From Anaspis maculata (lineage: Eukaryota; Arthropoda; Insecta; Coleoptera; Scraptiidae): a stretch of DNA of 64,000 bases. Position numbers and translations under genes: made by a program. The stretch covers positions 92,637,602 through 92,701,601 of the forward strand of contig OX421963.1 of the NCBI GenBank assembly GCA_949128115.1. The letters run 5' to 3'. Below, piece after piece: positions 11,126-23,619 of the stretch. The notes under the pieces were generated by a model. It saw nothing but the letters and a program-made list of their open reading frames with translations. It made no database searches and was not told where the DNA came from. The number at the start of each line of letters is the position of its first letter. Positions within the stretch are counted from its first letter, which is position 1.

Positions 11126-11367
11126 TGAAATACTCTTGTTTATTAAATGAGCATTACCGACTGAACAAAGTCAAACAGCCATTTATTTGTAAATTTCTGT
11201 GGACCACAGACGGTTGCATCATGCTGCTTTCTCGGATGCAGCCTTCGCTCTGCTTTCGAAACGCCTCAGCTCCCGCTTACTCTTGGTTGCCCTTCACAGC
11301 TCACTTGCACTAGACTGCACTCAATTAAATCAAATAAACAAAACAAAAACGGACACGCACTACAACA
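11126..11367 (-). mobile_element. LTR, about 242 bp
   Basis: On the minus strand it runs from TGTTGTAGTG to TATTTCA, the usual TG...CA ends, has an AATAAA near its 3' end, and is followed by the primer binding site. Its partner LTR and coding regions are not seen here. It lies 61 bp before a RIOK2 exon, inside the intron and antisense to the gene. Confidence 0.6.
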
Positions 11368-11385
11368 CTTGAATCTGGAAGCTAA

Positions 11386-12850
<1,465 letters not shown>

Positions 12851-12903
12851 GAGTTCGCTTTGGTTGAATATAAGTTAGGCTTTGTACGAGTGTTAAGTTT
12901 GAT

Positions 12904-12909
12904 AATAAA
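12904..12909 (+). terminator. polyadenylation signal of RIOK2
   Basis: AATAAA 54 bases after the stop codon, followed by an A-run. This is the only canonical signal close to the gene end. Confidence 0.6.
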
Positions 12910-13019
12910 AAAAATGAACTTCTAAAATATCGGTTCCATCTGGTTCCATTTTACAACCCATGAATGGGCGATGTTCCTATATTTGTCCTTTGCTGGTCAA
13001 AAACACTGAGCCAGAAGGA

Positions 13020-13150
13020 TTCTTAGAAGGATATCGCGGACGCGAGTGTCTATAACCGGAAATGACGAACCCAATTGCACCTTCCCAAAAACTTTGAAAC
13101 CAGTGTTGTACGCGAAACAATTACTCAAGTCAAGGTATAAGACTTTTATA
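13020..13150 (+). repeat. dispersed repeat, copy 1 (second copy at 42740-42860)
   Basis: It shares GTCTATAACCGGAAATG / GCCTATAACCGGAAATG, CTTCCAAAAACTT, CGCGAAACAA and ACTCAAGTCAAGGTA in the same order and spacing with 42740-42860. The family is not recognised and no coding frame is seen. Confidence 0.55.
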
Positions 13151-13194
13151 TACGAAGGTGCAGAGCGGACATAGTTTTTTTTTCATATTTTAAA

Positions 13195-13470
13195 CTTTAA
13201 ACTCGAAATTTCCACTTTTAAAGGAAGTGTTTGTGGAATCGTTCCTAAGGCGCCCCACTTGTAACTCAGATACTGATTTCATACTCCCCGACTCGTACGC
13301 TTGGATCTGTTATCCATTATTTGCTCTCTTCCCACAACTTCATTGATTCACTATCGAGCCGTCACGTAACTCTTGTGTTTTTCACTGACGTTGTCTTGTT
13401 TCAGCGGAGAAGGGCCATCCCTCATGAAATTTCACTCGCCCGTTGAATGACGACCTGGTATTGAAAAAAG
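13195..13470 (+). repeat. arm of a long inverted repeat flanking the heat-shock-motif satellite
   Basis: It is similar in reverse complement to 17195-17430: both share the ACTCCCCGACTCGTACGCTT / AAGCGTACGAATCGGGGAGT segment, the GTCACGTAACTCTTGTG segment and the GGTCGTCATTCAA segment. A third short copy lies at 17020-17100 in the plus orientation. The pair probably marks the ends of a larger foldback element of about 4.2 kb. Confidence 0.6.
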
Positions 13471-13525
13471 AGTGCCCTCGCTACGCTCGGGCACCAGCTG
13501 TATCTAAGATACAGCTGCAAGTTTT

Positions 13526-16317
13526 ACGTGGATACGTCTATGTTGTAAGAGGGTATTGAGGCCATGTCGAAGGTTCCACAATGATCTTGGATGTTACGAG
13601 ATGTTTTTGAACGTTCCAGACTATTCCCGAATATTCCAGAACATACCGGAACATTCTGAAATATTGTGAAATTATCTTGAATGTTCTGTACTGTCCCAGA
13701 AATCTCTAGGGGGCGGAACTTTCCGAACATTCCAGAACATTCTGAAATGCTGTGGAATGATCCCGAATGTTCTGGGATGTTTTTGAATATTCCAGAATAT
13801 TCCCGAACATACCAGAGCATTCTGGAATGCTGTAGAATGATCTCGTAGGTTACACAATGATCTGGAACGTTTCGGGATTTTTCCGAACGTTTAAGACTAT
13901 TACTGAACATTCCAGAACATACCGGAACATTGTGGAATGATCTCGAATACTCTCGAATGTTCTGGACGTGTCTGTTCCCATATATTCCAGAACATGTCGG
14001 AACATTCTGAGATGTTGTGGATTGCTCTCGAACGTTCCACAATGATCTGGAATGTTCCGGGATGTTTTCGAACGTTCCAGACTATTCCCGAACATTCCAG
14101 AGCATACCGGAGCATTCTAGAGTGCTGTGGAATGATTTCGAATGTTACACAATAATCTGGAACGTTCCGGAATGTTTCCGAACGTTCCAGATTATTACTA
14201 AACATTTCAGAATATACCGGAACATTCTGAAATGCTGTAGGATGATGTCGAATGTTCTGGGGTGTTTTTGAATGTTCCAGACTATTCCCGAACATTCCAG
14301 AGCATACTGGAGCATTCTGGAGTGCTGTGGAATGGTTTCGAATGTTAAACAATAATCTGGAACGTTCCGGATTGTTTCCGAACTTTCCAGATTATTCCCG
14401 AACATTCCAGAACATACCGGAACATTCTGAAATGCTGTAGGATGATCTCGAATGTTCCGGGATGTTTTTGAATTTGAATGTTCCAGACTATTCCCAAACA
14501 TTCTAGAACATACCAGAGTATTCTGAATGCTGTGGAATGATCTCGTATGTTACACAATAATCTGGAACGTTTCGGGATTGGTCCGAACGTTCCAGACTAT
14601 TCCTGAACATTACAGAACCTACCGGAACATTCTGGAATGTTGTGGAATACTCTCGAATACTATCGAATGTTTTGGACAAATGTTCAGACTGTTCTCAAAT
14701 ATTCCAGAACAAATCGGAACACTATGAAATGTGGAATGATCTCGAATGTTTCACAATGATCCGGAATGTTCCGGGATGTTTTCGAACGTTCCAGACTATT
14801 CTCGTACATTCCAGAACATACCGGAGAATTCTGGAGTGCTGTGGAATAATCTTATAATGTTACACAATAATCTGGAACGTTCCAGGTTGTTTCCTAGCGT
14901 TCCAGACCATTCCTGAACATTCCAGGACATATCAGAGCATTCTGGAATGCTGTGGAATGATCTCGTATGTTACACAATAATCTGGAACGTTTCGGGATTT
15001 GTCTGAACGTTCCAGACTATTCCTGAACATTACAGAACCTACCGGAACATTCTGGAATGTTGTGGAATACTCTCGAATACTATCGAATGTTTTGGACAAA
15101 TGTTCAGACTGTTCTCAAATATTCCAGAACAAATCGGAAAATTATGAAATGTGGAATGATCTCGAATGTTTCACAATGATCCGGAATGTTCCGGGATGTT
15201 TTCGAACGTTCCAGACTATTCCCGAACATTCCAGAGCATACCGGAGCATTCTGGAGTGCTGTGGAATGATTTCGAATGTTACACAATAATCTGGAACGTT
15301 CCGGAATGTTTCCGAACGTTCCAGATTATAACTGAACATTTCAGAATATACCGGAACATTCTGAAATGCTGTAGGATGATCTCGAATGTTCTGCGGTGTT
15401 TTTGAATGTTCCAGACTATTCCCGAACATTCCAGAACATACCAGAGCATTCTGGAATGCTGTGGAATGATCTCGTATGTTACACAATAATCTGGAACGTT
15501 TCGGGATTTGTCCGAACGTTCCAGACTATTCCTGAACATTACAGAACATACCGGAACATTGTGAAATACTCTCGAATACTATCGAATGTTTTGGACAAAT
15601 GTTCAGACTGTTCTCAAATATTCCAGAACAAATCGAAACATTATGAAATGTGGAATGATCTCGAATGTTTCACAATGATCCGGAATGTTCCGGGATGTTT
15701 TCGAACGTTCCAGACTATTCTCGTACATTCCAGAGCATACAGGAGAATTCTGGAGTGCTGTGGAATAATATTAGAATGTTACACAATAATCTGGAACGTT
15801 CCAGACCATTCCTGAACATTCCAGAACATACCGGAACATTCTGAAATGTTCTGGAATAATCTCGAATACTCTCGAACGTTCTGGACTGATGTTCAGACTA
15901 TTCCCGAATATTCCAGAACATATCGGAACATTCAGAAATGTTGCGGAATGATCTCGAATACGCTCGAATGTTCTGGACTGTTCTAGAAATTTCTAGGAGG
16001 CGAAACTTCCAGCCCTTGTGTCTCCAAAAACACGCTCTTTAGGTGAAACCGGGAACCTTCTTAATTTTTATATTTTTTTTCATATACTTATATTGATATT
16101 GACTATTGTCGATAGGTAAATTACCTTTCGTTACATAGACAGGAATAGACAAGAAGGTATGTAGGTATACAACCAATTTGACACCACTCTATTTTAGTAG
16201 ATTTCATACTTACCGGCTTCATCCACAACTGCACCAACAGATGGCGCTCGTGCATATACTCCTGTTCATGAAATGACCCCCCTTAAATATGGATCAAAAA
16301 CATAGACGTATCCACGT
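13526..16317. repeat. satellite-carrying insert with 19-bp inverted ends
   Basis: ACGTGGATACGTCTATGTT at 13526-13544 is the exact inverted complement of 16299-16317. Between them lies the tandem satellite described separately. A near-perfect short palindrome (CAGCTGTATC/GATACAGCTG) lies just outside at about 13497-13518. I did not find a convincing target duplication. Confidence 0.55.
13560..16010 (+). repeat. GAAnnTTC satellite (heat-shock-element-like), period about 100 bp
   Basis: About 2.4 kb of head-to-tail units roughly 100-110 bp long, of the form GGAATGATCTCGAATGTT, ACACAATAATCTGGAACG, TTCCAGACTATTCCCGAACA, TTCCAGAACATACCGGAGCA and TTCTGGAATGCTG. The units are mostly alternating GAA and TTC triplets at 5-bp steps; in 14400-14427, for example, GAA, TTC, GAA, then GAA and TTC fall at 14400, 14405, 14410, 14420 and 14425. 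That is the consensus for heat-shock-factor binding. A higher-order repeat is also present, since the segment near 14575-14770 recurs near 15000-15195 and 15510-15680. Reading frames on both strands are products of the satellite, not genes. Confidence 0.85.
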
Positions 16318-17010
16318 CAAAATTTAAAAAAAAATGGAGAAACTGATTTGCTCAAGGGTATCTCCAGTGCCATTCGTACTTTTCATTCATCGTTTTCCAC
16401 CTGCATTCAGTCAACTACTTATTCTTAAAATATAATTGAACCTAAATGTACATACATACTGCGAAAAAAAAACAATATACACTCCGTGTTGTAATCCAAG
16501 GTCGGCTTGCAGAGTGAAAGATGTCTCTTTCGTTGCTTTTTTCTCGCAAGCTGGTGGCGCTATCGCGTTATCTTACACCGGGGTGTTATGTTATTTGTAC
16601 AAGCTACAAGTTCATATCCTGCGTGGTACTTCAGTTGGTTTTTGAACTCGTGAAACGTGAGTTCCAAAAAAAAGCACTGATTCATTGCTCAACCTTTCTT
16701 GCATGGTCTTTTTTGAACATTTTCATTATGTCGTCTGAAAAGCCATCGTTCTTAGCTCTCCCTGTGGCGGAGCCCTCCTGGTGTGGGTGGTTTCGTGGCT
16801 CCATCCTGTAGTGGTGCGTCGAAGTTACGCCCGGGTTTTGGTTCTGTGGATTCCAATGGGTGCCGTTTAAAGCCCGGCGCCTCCACCATGTCGGGTTCCA
16901 GAAAGGCTTTGGCTCTGTTAGACGGGCTTTAAGGGTCGGTAGCTCAGTTAGTTCAACCAGAGAGTCTTCAGATTTAATATGTATAATCGCTATTGTGTCA
17001 TAAAACTATC
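16318..17010. other. unassigned GC-mixed stretch with an A-box-like motif
   Basis: No convincing gene. A segment near 16930-16960 reads GGGTCGGTAGCTCAGTTAG, which resembles a tRNA or SINE A-box region, but no matching B box follows at the right distance. The GC-rich part at 16740-16920 could be a fragment of a retroelement that I cannot name. Confidence 0.3.
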
Positions 17011-17194
17011 GCTCTCTCTAGAACCGCTTTTCAGGCATTCGTTACTCACATACCGATTCCACACTACCCGATTGGTACGCTTGCGTCAAATAACGGTCCG
17101 GCATTTGAAAAAAAAAATCGGAGAATACTGAAATTTCTTGAGGCATCGCCAGTTCTATCCGAACTTTTCATTCCGAAATTTTCTGATTTTTTCA

Positions 17195-17430
17195 ATACCT
17201 GGTCGTCATTCAATGGGCGAGGGAAATGTCAAGGGATGGCCCTGCTTCCTTAAGTCAGTGACGTCAGTGAAAGAACACAAGAGTTACGTGCGAGAGAACT
17301 GGCGACTCGATAGTGGAGCGATAAAGATGTAAGAAGAGAGGAAATAATGGATAATTGATTCAAGCGTACGAATCGGGGAGTGTTGAATCCGTATTTGAGT
17401 TACGAGTTGAGTGTCTAAGCAGTTCCCAGA
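17195..17430 (-). repeat. second arm of the inverted repeat paired with 13195-13470
   Basis: Reverse-complement similarity to 13195-13470 over most of its length. Together with 17020-17100 it forms a small imperfect palindrome. No gene is inside. Confidence 0.55.
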
Positions 17431-17689
17431 CACTTCAAAAGTCGAAATTTATCATCGCCTCGTCAAGTGTCCAGGTAGTTATACGATCAGCTTTCTAATA
17501 TTTTCTTCATTTCACAGGCAGACTACCTCTACTAACTTCAGGTGAATGCTGCAACAAATTCATTAGTCCCGCGAGAACAAATCAGATGTCCCTCTAGGTA
17601 AAATTCCCACTTTATGGCATACGTCAGGAATGATTATTTTCTTGTAGCTATTTAATAATCCAACCAACATGAAAAATTGAGTAGCTGCA

Positions 17690-17911
17690 GTTGCACGCTG
17701 TAAGAAAGTTATTAGTTTGAAGGAGGGAGGGGGAACAATTGCGACTCTATGGAGGGGTCCGAACCCGGATATGAACAAGCGCAATTTTATTATTTCACTA
17801 TCACAAGATTTTCCGCGGTTCCCAAAAGATTCAGAAGTCTCCCACTGGGTCTGGCTCTTCGATTACCGCAGACTCAACACAATTGGCCCAAGGGCTCGAG
17901 TACCTTTTTCG
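17690..17911 (+). repeat. GC-rich dispersed repeat, left half (interrupted copy)
   Basis: It matches 43200-43475: shared landmarks are CAATTGCGACTCTA, GGGTCCGAACCC and GGGCTCGAG. The right half resumes at 21940 with GATACCAAACAAAGAATGAGG, matching 43490 onward (GATATCCAACAAAGGACGAGG). The second giant element has therefore split this copy. Confidence 0.65.
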
Positions 17912-20900
17912 TAGTGCTGGCAAAAACCGGGAAAATTAAAACCGGTGTGCCGGTTTCGTCGGAATACCGGTTTCAGGTAAAACCGGTATTGAAAGCTGAC
18001 TCCGAAAACCGGTATTGAAAGCCGGCTTCCAAAATCGGCATTGAAAACCGGCTCCGAAAACCGGTATTGGAAGCCGGCTTCGGCTCCGACCCAGAAATTC
18101 GGCTCGAAAAACCGGTCTCGAAAGCCGGTTTTCAGCTATCATCAGAACTGCGGTTTTCGGATCCGGCTTCCAAAGCCGATCCGTTAGCTGGCAGCACTAG
18201 CTGTTAGTTATTCCTTTTAATTTTTGGATTTATTTCAACACGTTCAAAATCGAGTTCAAAATCAATCAGTTGATTTTGGAGTTGTTCTGAAATTTCCTCG
18301 ACTATTTTGACTGTGAACACGAAAGATGTAACACAGAAGAACACAAAATATTCCAACTTTAATGTCAAAATTTCGACTTTTGAGCTGAAATTTCGACTTC
18401 AAATACATAATACTTCAATTTGACTTTGAACAAAAACGATCCAAGACGGAAAACTTCGACTTCTGTCTCGTAATTACGACCTCAGATGCAAAAACCTGTT
18501 ACGTGCATCATGAAATTTCTACTCCAATATCGAATTGTAGAACACGAATACAAAATTTCGACTTCAAACACGAAAGATTTTGACTTGGAAGATCTCGACT
18601 TTAAAAACGAAAAGCTCCTGATTCAATCTGGAAACTTCGACTTCAAACACAAAAAATTTCGACTTGAAACACGAAAAATGTCTACTTCAAACCCGAAAAA
18701 CTTTGACTACCATCTGGAAATTTTGAATTTGATTATAGGTGAATACAAAGAACTTCGACTTTGAAAAGGGAACTTCTACTCCAAACAAGAACTTCGATTT
18801 TTATTCCCAAATTTTGACTTCAAATGCAAAAACCTTCAACTTTTATCTCGAACATTCTGACTTTGAATTCAAAAAACTTGACCTTGATCTCTATATTCTG
18901 TCTTCAAACACAAAATGTCGACTTATTTGAACATGAAAAACATCGACTTTGAACTAGAAGCTTTAACTATATACACAAAAAATTTTTGACTCAAACACGA
19001 GAAACCTCGAGAGAAACCTTTATCTGGAAATTTCGACTTGATCACAAAAAAACTTCGACTTTCGACTTGTAATTCCGATTTGAAAAACGACAAGCAACTT
19101 CGACTCGACATTGCGAAAATGTGATTTTGAACATCAAAAATTCAGACTCCATGCATGGAAACATTTTTTTCAAACACACAAAAACTCTGACTTATATCTC
19201 AAAATTTTGCCTTCAAACGGAAAGAACCGTGACTTCTATCTCAAAATTCTGACAATGATCACGAGAAACTTGACCTCAATCTTGAAGCTTCGACTTAATA
19301 CACGAAGTTTCGACTTCGAACATGAAAATTTCGACTTCAAACAAGAAAAGTTGACTTGTCCGACCCAGCCACTGAACTTTGACTCTCAAGTTTCGAAATT
19401 TCCACCTAAACCACGGAATTTCGCTTCAAAACACAAAAGATATTCAACTTTTAACACGAAAAGCCTTTTTAACTTCAAAATTTTCACATGAAATGAAAAC
19501 ATTGAACTTTATGCACGAAATTTCGAATTCAAACACGAAAGAATTCAACTTTGATCTCGAAATTTCGACTAGAAATAAGAAAAACTCTGACTCAAGTCAT
19601 GATTTCAACTTCAACTTGAAATTTCAACTAGGAAAAAGTCAAAGAACTTCGACTTTTATTGCGAAAAGTTGACCATTAATACGGAGAACCTTGACTTCAG
19701 ATAGAAAAATTGCGCTTCAAACAAAAACTTCGACTTCAGACGCAAAAACCTCTAACTTTATCTTGAAATTCTGACTTTGAACACGAAAAACTTCGACTTC
19801 CATCCGAAAACTTTGACTTCAAACACGAAATCTGTAGTTTGAATACGAAAAACTCCGACTTTCAACTTGAAATTTCGACTCGGAAGTAAAGACAAACAAC
19901 TCCGTATTTAATTCTGAAAATTTTATTCCTGAAACGAAAAACTTCGACTTCAAACATGAAAATTCTACTGAAACAAAAAACTCAATTTTCATTTGAAATT
20001 TCGACTCCAGTCGCAAAAGCCTTCGACTTTGATCTCGAACTTCTGACTCGAAAAACTTGATTTTAATATCAATATTTTGACTTTGAACGTGAAATTTCGA
20101 TTGTGAACAAGAAAGGTTGAGTCTTGGGCCCTCTTGACTCAACTTTGACTCTTCAAGTTTTGAAAATTTGACCGAAACCCACGAAATCTCGAATCTGAAC
20201 ACCAAGAAGTTTGACTTGGGACACGGAAGATCCAACACGAAAACTTCGACTGAAGACTTTTTTTTTTTTGGGGACATTTTTTGGAATCATTCTAACATTT
20301 TTGTTCAAACCATCGTGACATCAAAATCCTTGAAATATAAATAATTTGACGTTTTTGGGTTTTTTGATATACTTGAAATCATTCTTATATTTTTGGAGCT
20401 ACTCCAATATTTTTAAAACCATGTAACTTTTGGCATTTTTCTGACTTTTCAAAATCATTTCAACAATTTTCGGAACTAATTTGACACTTTGTGAAACAAG
20501 TTCGACACTTTGGAACTAGTTTGGCATTTTTTTGAATCAAGACATTTTGTGAAATAATTTCGGCGTTTTTTGGGAATATTTTGATATTTTTTGAATTCAT
20601 TCAGACAATTTCTCAAATCATTCAGACAGTTTCGAGATAATTCTTTTATGTTTTGATCATTTAGAAATTCAAATCCGAAAAAATCAATTATACAATTATG
20701 TTGACAATTCTTGAATAATTTCGACATTTTTAAAATCATTTGATTAGTTTTCAAGTTATTTTGCTTCTTTCCACCTATTTTGACTTTTTTTTGAGCTAAT
20801 TGACATTTTGGGGAATTATTCAGACAGTTCTTGGAATTGGTTTGACATTTTTTTGAATTATTTCAACATGTTTCATTGTTCCATTTTTTCAATAGTTTTG

Positions 20901-21939
20901 ACATTTTTGAATTCTCTTCAACGTTTTTTAGGATCATTGTTACATTTTTGTTTCAATAATTTTGATATTTTCGGAGAGTTTTTGTGTTTTGATATTATTT
21001 CAACATTTTTTTGAATCATTATGTCAGTTTCTAGAATAATTTCGACATTTCTCTAGTCATTGTGACATTTTTCATTAATTTAGTTATTTGGGAATATCTT
21101 GACATATTTTAATCATTGTGACATTGAGATTTGAAAGCAATAATCAGTTATTTGACAATTATTTTGACATTTTGTTTAGTTGGCGCTGAGTTAGCATCGT
21201 GTCATTGATACCAACACATCATATTTTTTTCATATTTTGCTCTAATAAAAAAAAGCTGTGAAATTGGTTATAGGTACTGCACAGTTGTCAGTTGCTCTAA
21301 CGGAAGATTTTGTTGTTTTTCGTGGCGCGAAGCCGAGGTGCGAAGCACCGAGGTATGCAATATTATGAGGCATTTTTGGAAATATCCCAACTTTATGAGA
21401 TGATTTCAACTTTTCTAATATTTGGACATAATATTTCGGTATTGACATTTTTTTTTAATTTCGACATTTTTAGAATCATCTTGACATTTCTTTTAAATCA
21501 TTCCGATATTCGAATTCGAGTGGACTAAATAATTTGACAGTTATTTTTCTTCACATATTTGGAATAATTTTGAAACGTTAAAAATCACTTTGCTAGTTTC
21601 AAAGTTATTTCAAAATTTGTATAACTATTTTGACATCAAACCGAAAAACTTTGACGTAATCTCGAACTGCAAATCCAAAACGCTTCATTTTCAGGTAAAA
21701 CCGGTATTGAAAGTTGACTCCGAAAACCGGCGTTGAAAACCGCTGAGAAAACCAGTATTGAAGCCGTAGCCGGCCTCAAAAATCCGACACTGGAAACCTC
21801 TTCGAAATTTTGGAAGCGGGCTCCGACTACCGACTCCGAAAAAGGTTTTCAGCTATTATCAAAACCGCGGTTTTCGGAGCCGGTTTTTCGAGCCGGTTTT
21901 TGGAGCCGGCTTCCAAAACCGATTCGGTTGCCAACACTA
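17912..21939 (-). mobile_element. giant array-filled non-autonomous hAT-type element, copy 2 (inverted)
   Basis: Ends TAGTGCTGGCAA and TTGCCAACACTA are flanked by CTTTTTCG (17904-17911) and CTTTTTTG (21940-21947), an 8-bp duplication with one mismatch. The order is that of copy 1 read backwards: end block 17912-18200, GACTTC-type array 18240-20270, GACATT array 20280-21120, core 21120-21400, GACATT array 21400-21640 and end block about 21694-21939. The inner edge of the right block lacks its inverted repeat and looks truncated. The related repeat at 43.2-43.6 kb shows the uninterrupted target. There is no coding capacity. Confidence 0.8.
18240..20270 (-). repeat. GAAGTC-type tandem array of copy 2
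   Basis: Reverse-strand equivalent of the array at 7800-10262: repeated AACACGAAAATTTCGACTTC units of about 20-25 bp. Frames here are lysine/asparagine/phenylalanine-rich strings generated by the repeat. Confidence 0.8.
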
Positions 21940-22350
21940 CTTTTTTGTGAAAGATACCAAACAAAGAATGAGGCTATTAACTGTGACTCAATGGCAGGGC
22001 AAACACCAGCACATGTAGGCAAATTCCGAATAATCGCGCATGAGCTCCGTCCAAGTTTTCAACCCAACCCACTAGGTCAAGAAACTCCGCCTTCCGAGGC
22101 TACAGGCTCCGACAGAGGGTAGCACACTCCGAAGCTAACGCCCATCGATCTCGGGCACCCAATCACCGAGGCGCCGCGGCGCAGCTCAGCTAGAATGAGT
22201 CAGGACCTCGGGACTCACCCGGGAAGGGAGTCAAGTCTCATCCGTGCGGAGGAGAGGACTCACCCATAAAGGAGGTCAAGTCTAATGAGCTCATCGGTGA
22301 GAGATCACGAGTGAATCGCAGCGCAGCTACTCTTCGGGTGCCATAGTCAC
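21940..22350 (+). repeat. GC-rich dispersed repeat, right half
   Basis: Continues the copy interrupted at 17911; landmarks shared with 43490-43600 include AACACCAGCACATGTAGGCA / GATACCAGCACGTGCAGGCA. Further on, 22170-22330 has repeated GGACTCACCC and AGTCAAGTCT motifs resembling the minisatellite-like part of the second copy. Confidence 0.55.
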
Positions 22351-22799
22351 CAGTGAGCAGAAATCAGGAATGCAGACGGTGCGGAATTCCTGGAACTGGG
22401 AGATTGATAACGTAGTGAACCTGTTCTGCGCTTGCGCACTAGGTGAGTCATCGCGTCATATGCATTGACCATTGTTATCGGGTTGCGTCGGATAGGCGGT
22501 TTACAGCCCGTGAAAATCTGATGAAATGAAAATGATGAAAATGAAAATTTACTAGTTATTATAATACCGATCATTTTAGCTGGTATTTTCTTACAACTTG
22601 AGCAAATTGAATCTTCTTGTCCGCGTTAGGTTTACACAAGCAGGAATCTGACACAGCTCTGCAAACCTGACCACGTCTGCGCCACAGCCTCTGGAACCTG
22701 TGAATGATTTATCTTGGTAAACCCGATTATTTGTGCACCTGCATCGTTTCGAACACCAAACAGTAATAAATATTGATGTTGAATGACGCACGTTGACTG
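22351..22799. other. unassigned stretch
   Basis: No gene or clear repeat was identified. Short frames on the minus strand lack any recognisable domain. Confidence 0.3.
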
Positions 22800-22804
22800 T
22801 TCCC

Positions 22805-22983
22805 CGACGTATAGACAATACAAATAGAGAAGACCATATGTTATCACTCAGTACCGTCGTCACGGATATTGGGGCATCAAAAATCAGCCAACCTTTTTTT
22901 GAATGATGGACTCGCCTGTTTCCTACGCAACCATAAAAATCCGTGATGACATATGGTCTTTTCTATTTGTATTGTCTATACAT
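22805..22983. repeat. inverted-repeat element
   Basis: GTATAGACAATACAAATAGA near 22810 followed by AGACCATATG pairs with CATATGGTCT near 22951 followed by TCTATTTGTATTGTCTATAC. The stem is about 33 bp and the loop about 110 bp. It is MITE-like, with no coding. Confidence 0.6.
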
Positions 22984-23079
22984 GTGGCAACCCGGTACCC
23001 TGTTTTGGCGCCCTCATCACTTGATTTGGTAATTGTCCAATAAGTGGTGACTTGATTTATTTTACCTTATAACACACGA

Positions 23080-23230
23080 TTCCGCTGTCGGAGCGAAGTT
23101 TTTTCTACTAGAAGTATTTTTTCCTAACCTCAAGAGTTTCAGGGGTCCATGGTTTTACCACATACCGTACAATCACCACGGAGTAACAGTACAGTATCCG
23201 GTGAAACGTCAAAAATGCATTATTTGTTAT
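23080..23230 (-). repeat. inverted copy of the repeat at 28855-28995
   Basis: It shares, in reverse complement, the blocks TCGGAGCGAAGTTTTTTC, CCTAACCT...AAG and the GTACAGTATCCGGTGAAACG segment with 28855-29080. The two copies bracket the satellite-rich interval 23.2-28.8 kb and may be the ends of one large element. Confidence 0.5.
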
Positions 23231-23619
23231 GAACAAAGACACTAATCAATAAATTCAACTTCAAAGAACACAATTCCAATGTCGGAGCTAGCCGCACTTC
23301 TCACTTGTTTTTGAAAAATCAAATTATTTATTCAAAATTATACAAGTTTTCTGGAACGTCACTGTTCTACGTCAAAAATTTTCGAATGCCAGTATATAAA
23401 TGGTGCTCAATTAAAACCACCGATTGGGGATAGTTGCTTTGACTCCAGTTTCCTTCTTGAATCACCGTTGCTACATGTAGTTTGAAGATTTGCTTCAAGC
23501 GAAGCTTCAACTCTGGACAATTCTTCGCTGGAAAATTCTTCGCTGGACAATTCTTTCCGCGGACAATTCTTTGCCGGGCATGCTACTGTGTAGATATAAT
23601 AAGGGTGGATTCTGCTCCG

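Noticed and set aside
13524..15815. Many overlapping reading frames of 60-170 codons on both strands
   Set aside because: They repeat the same short phrases in all frames because the DNA is a 100-bp satellite; length reflects the absence of stops in the unit, not coding.
16925..16965. Possible tRNA gene (GGTAGCTCAGTTAG)
   Set aside because: No B box, acceptor stem or anticodon arm at proper distances; at most a SINE fragment.
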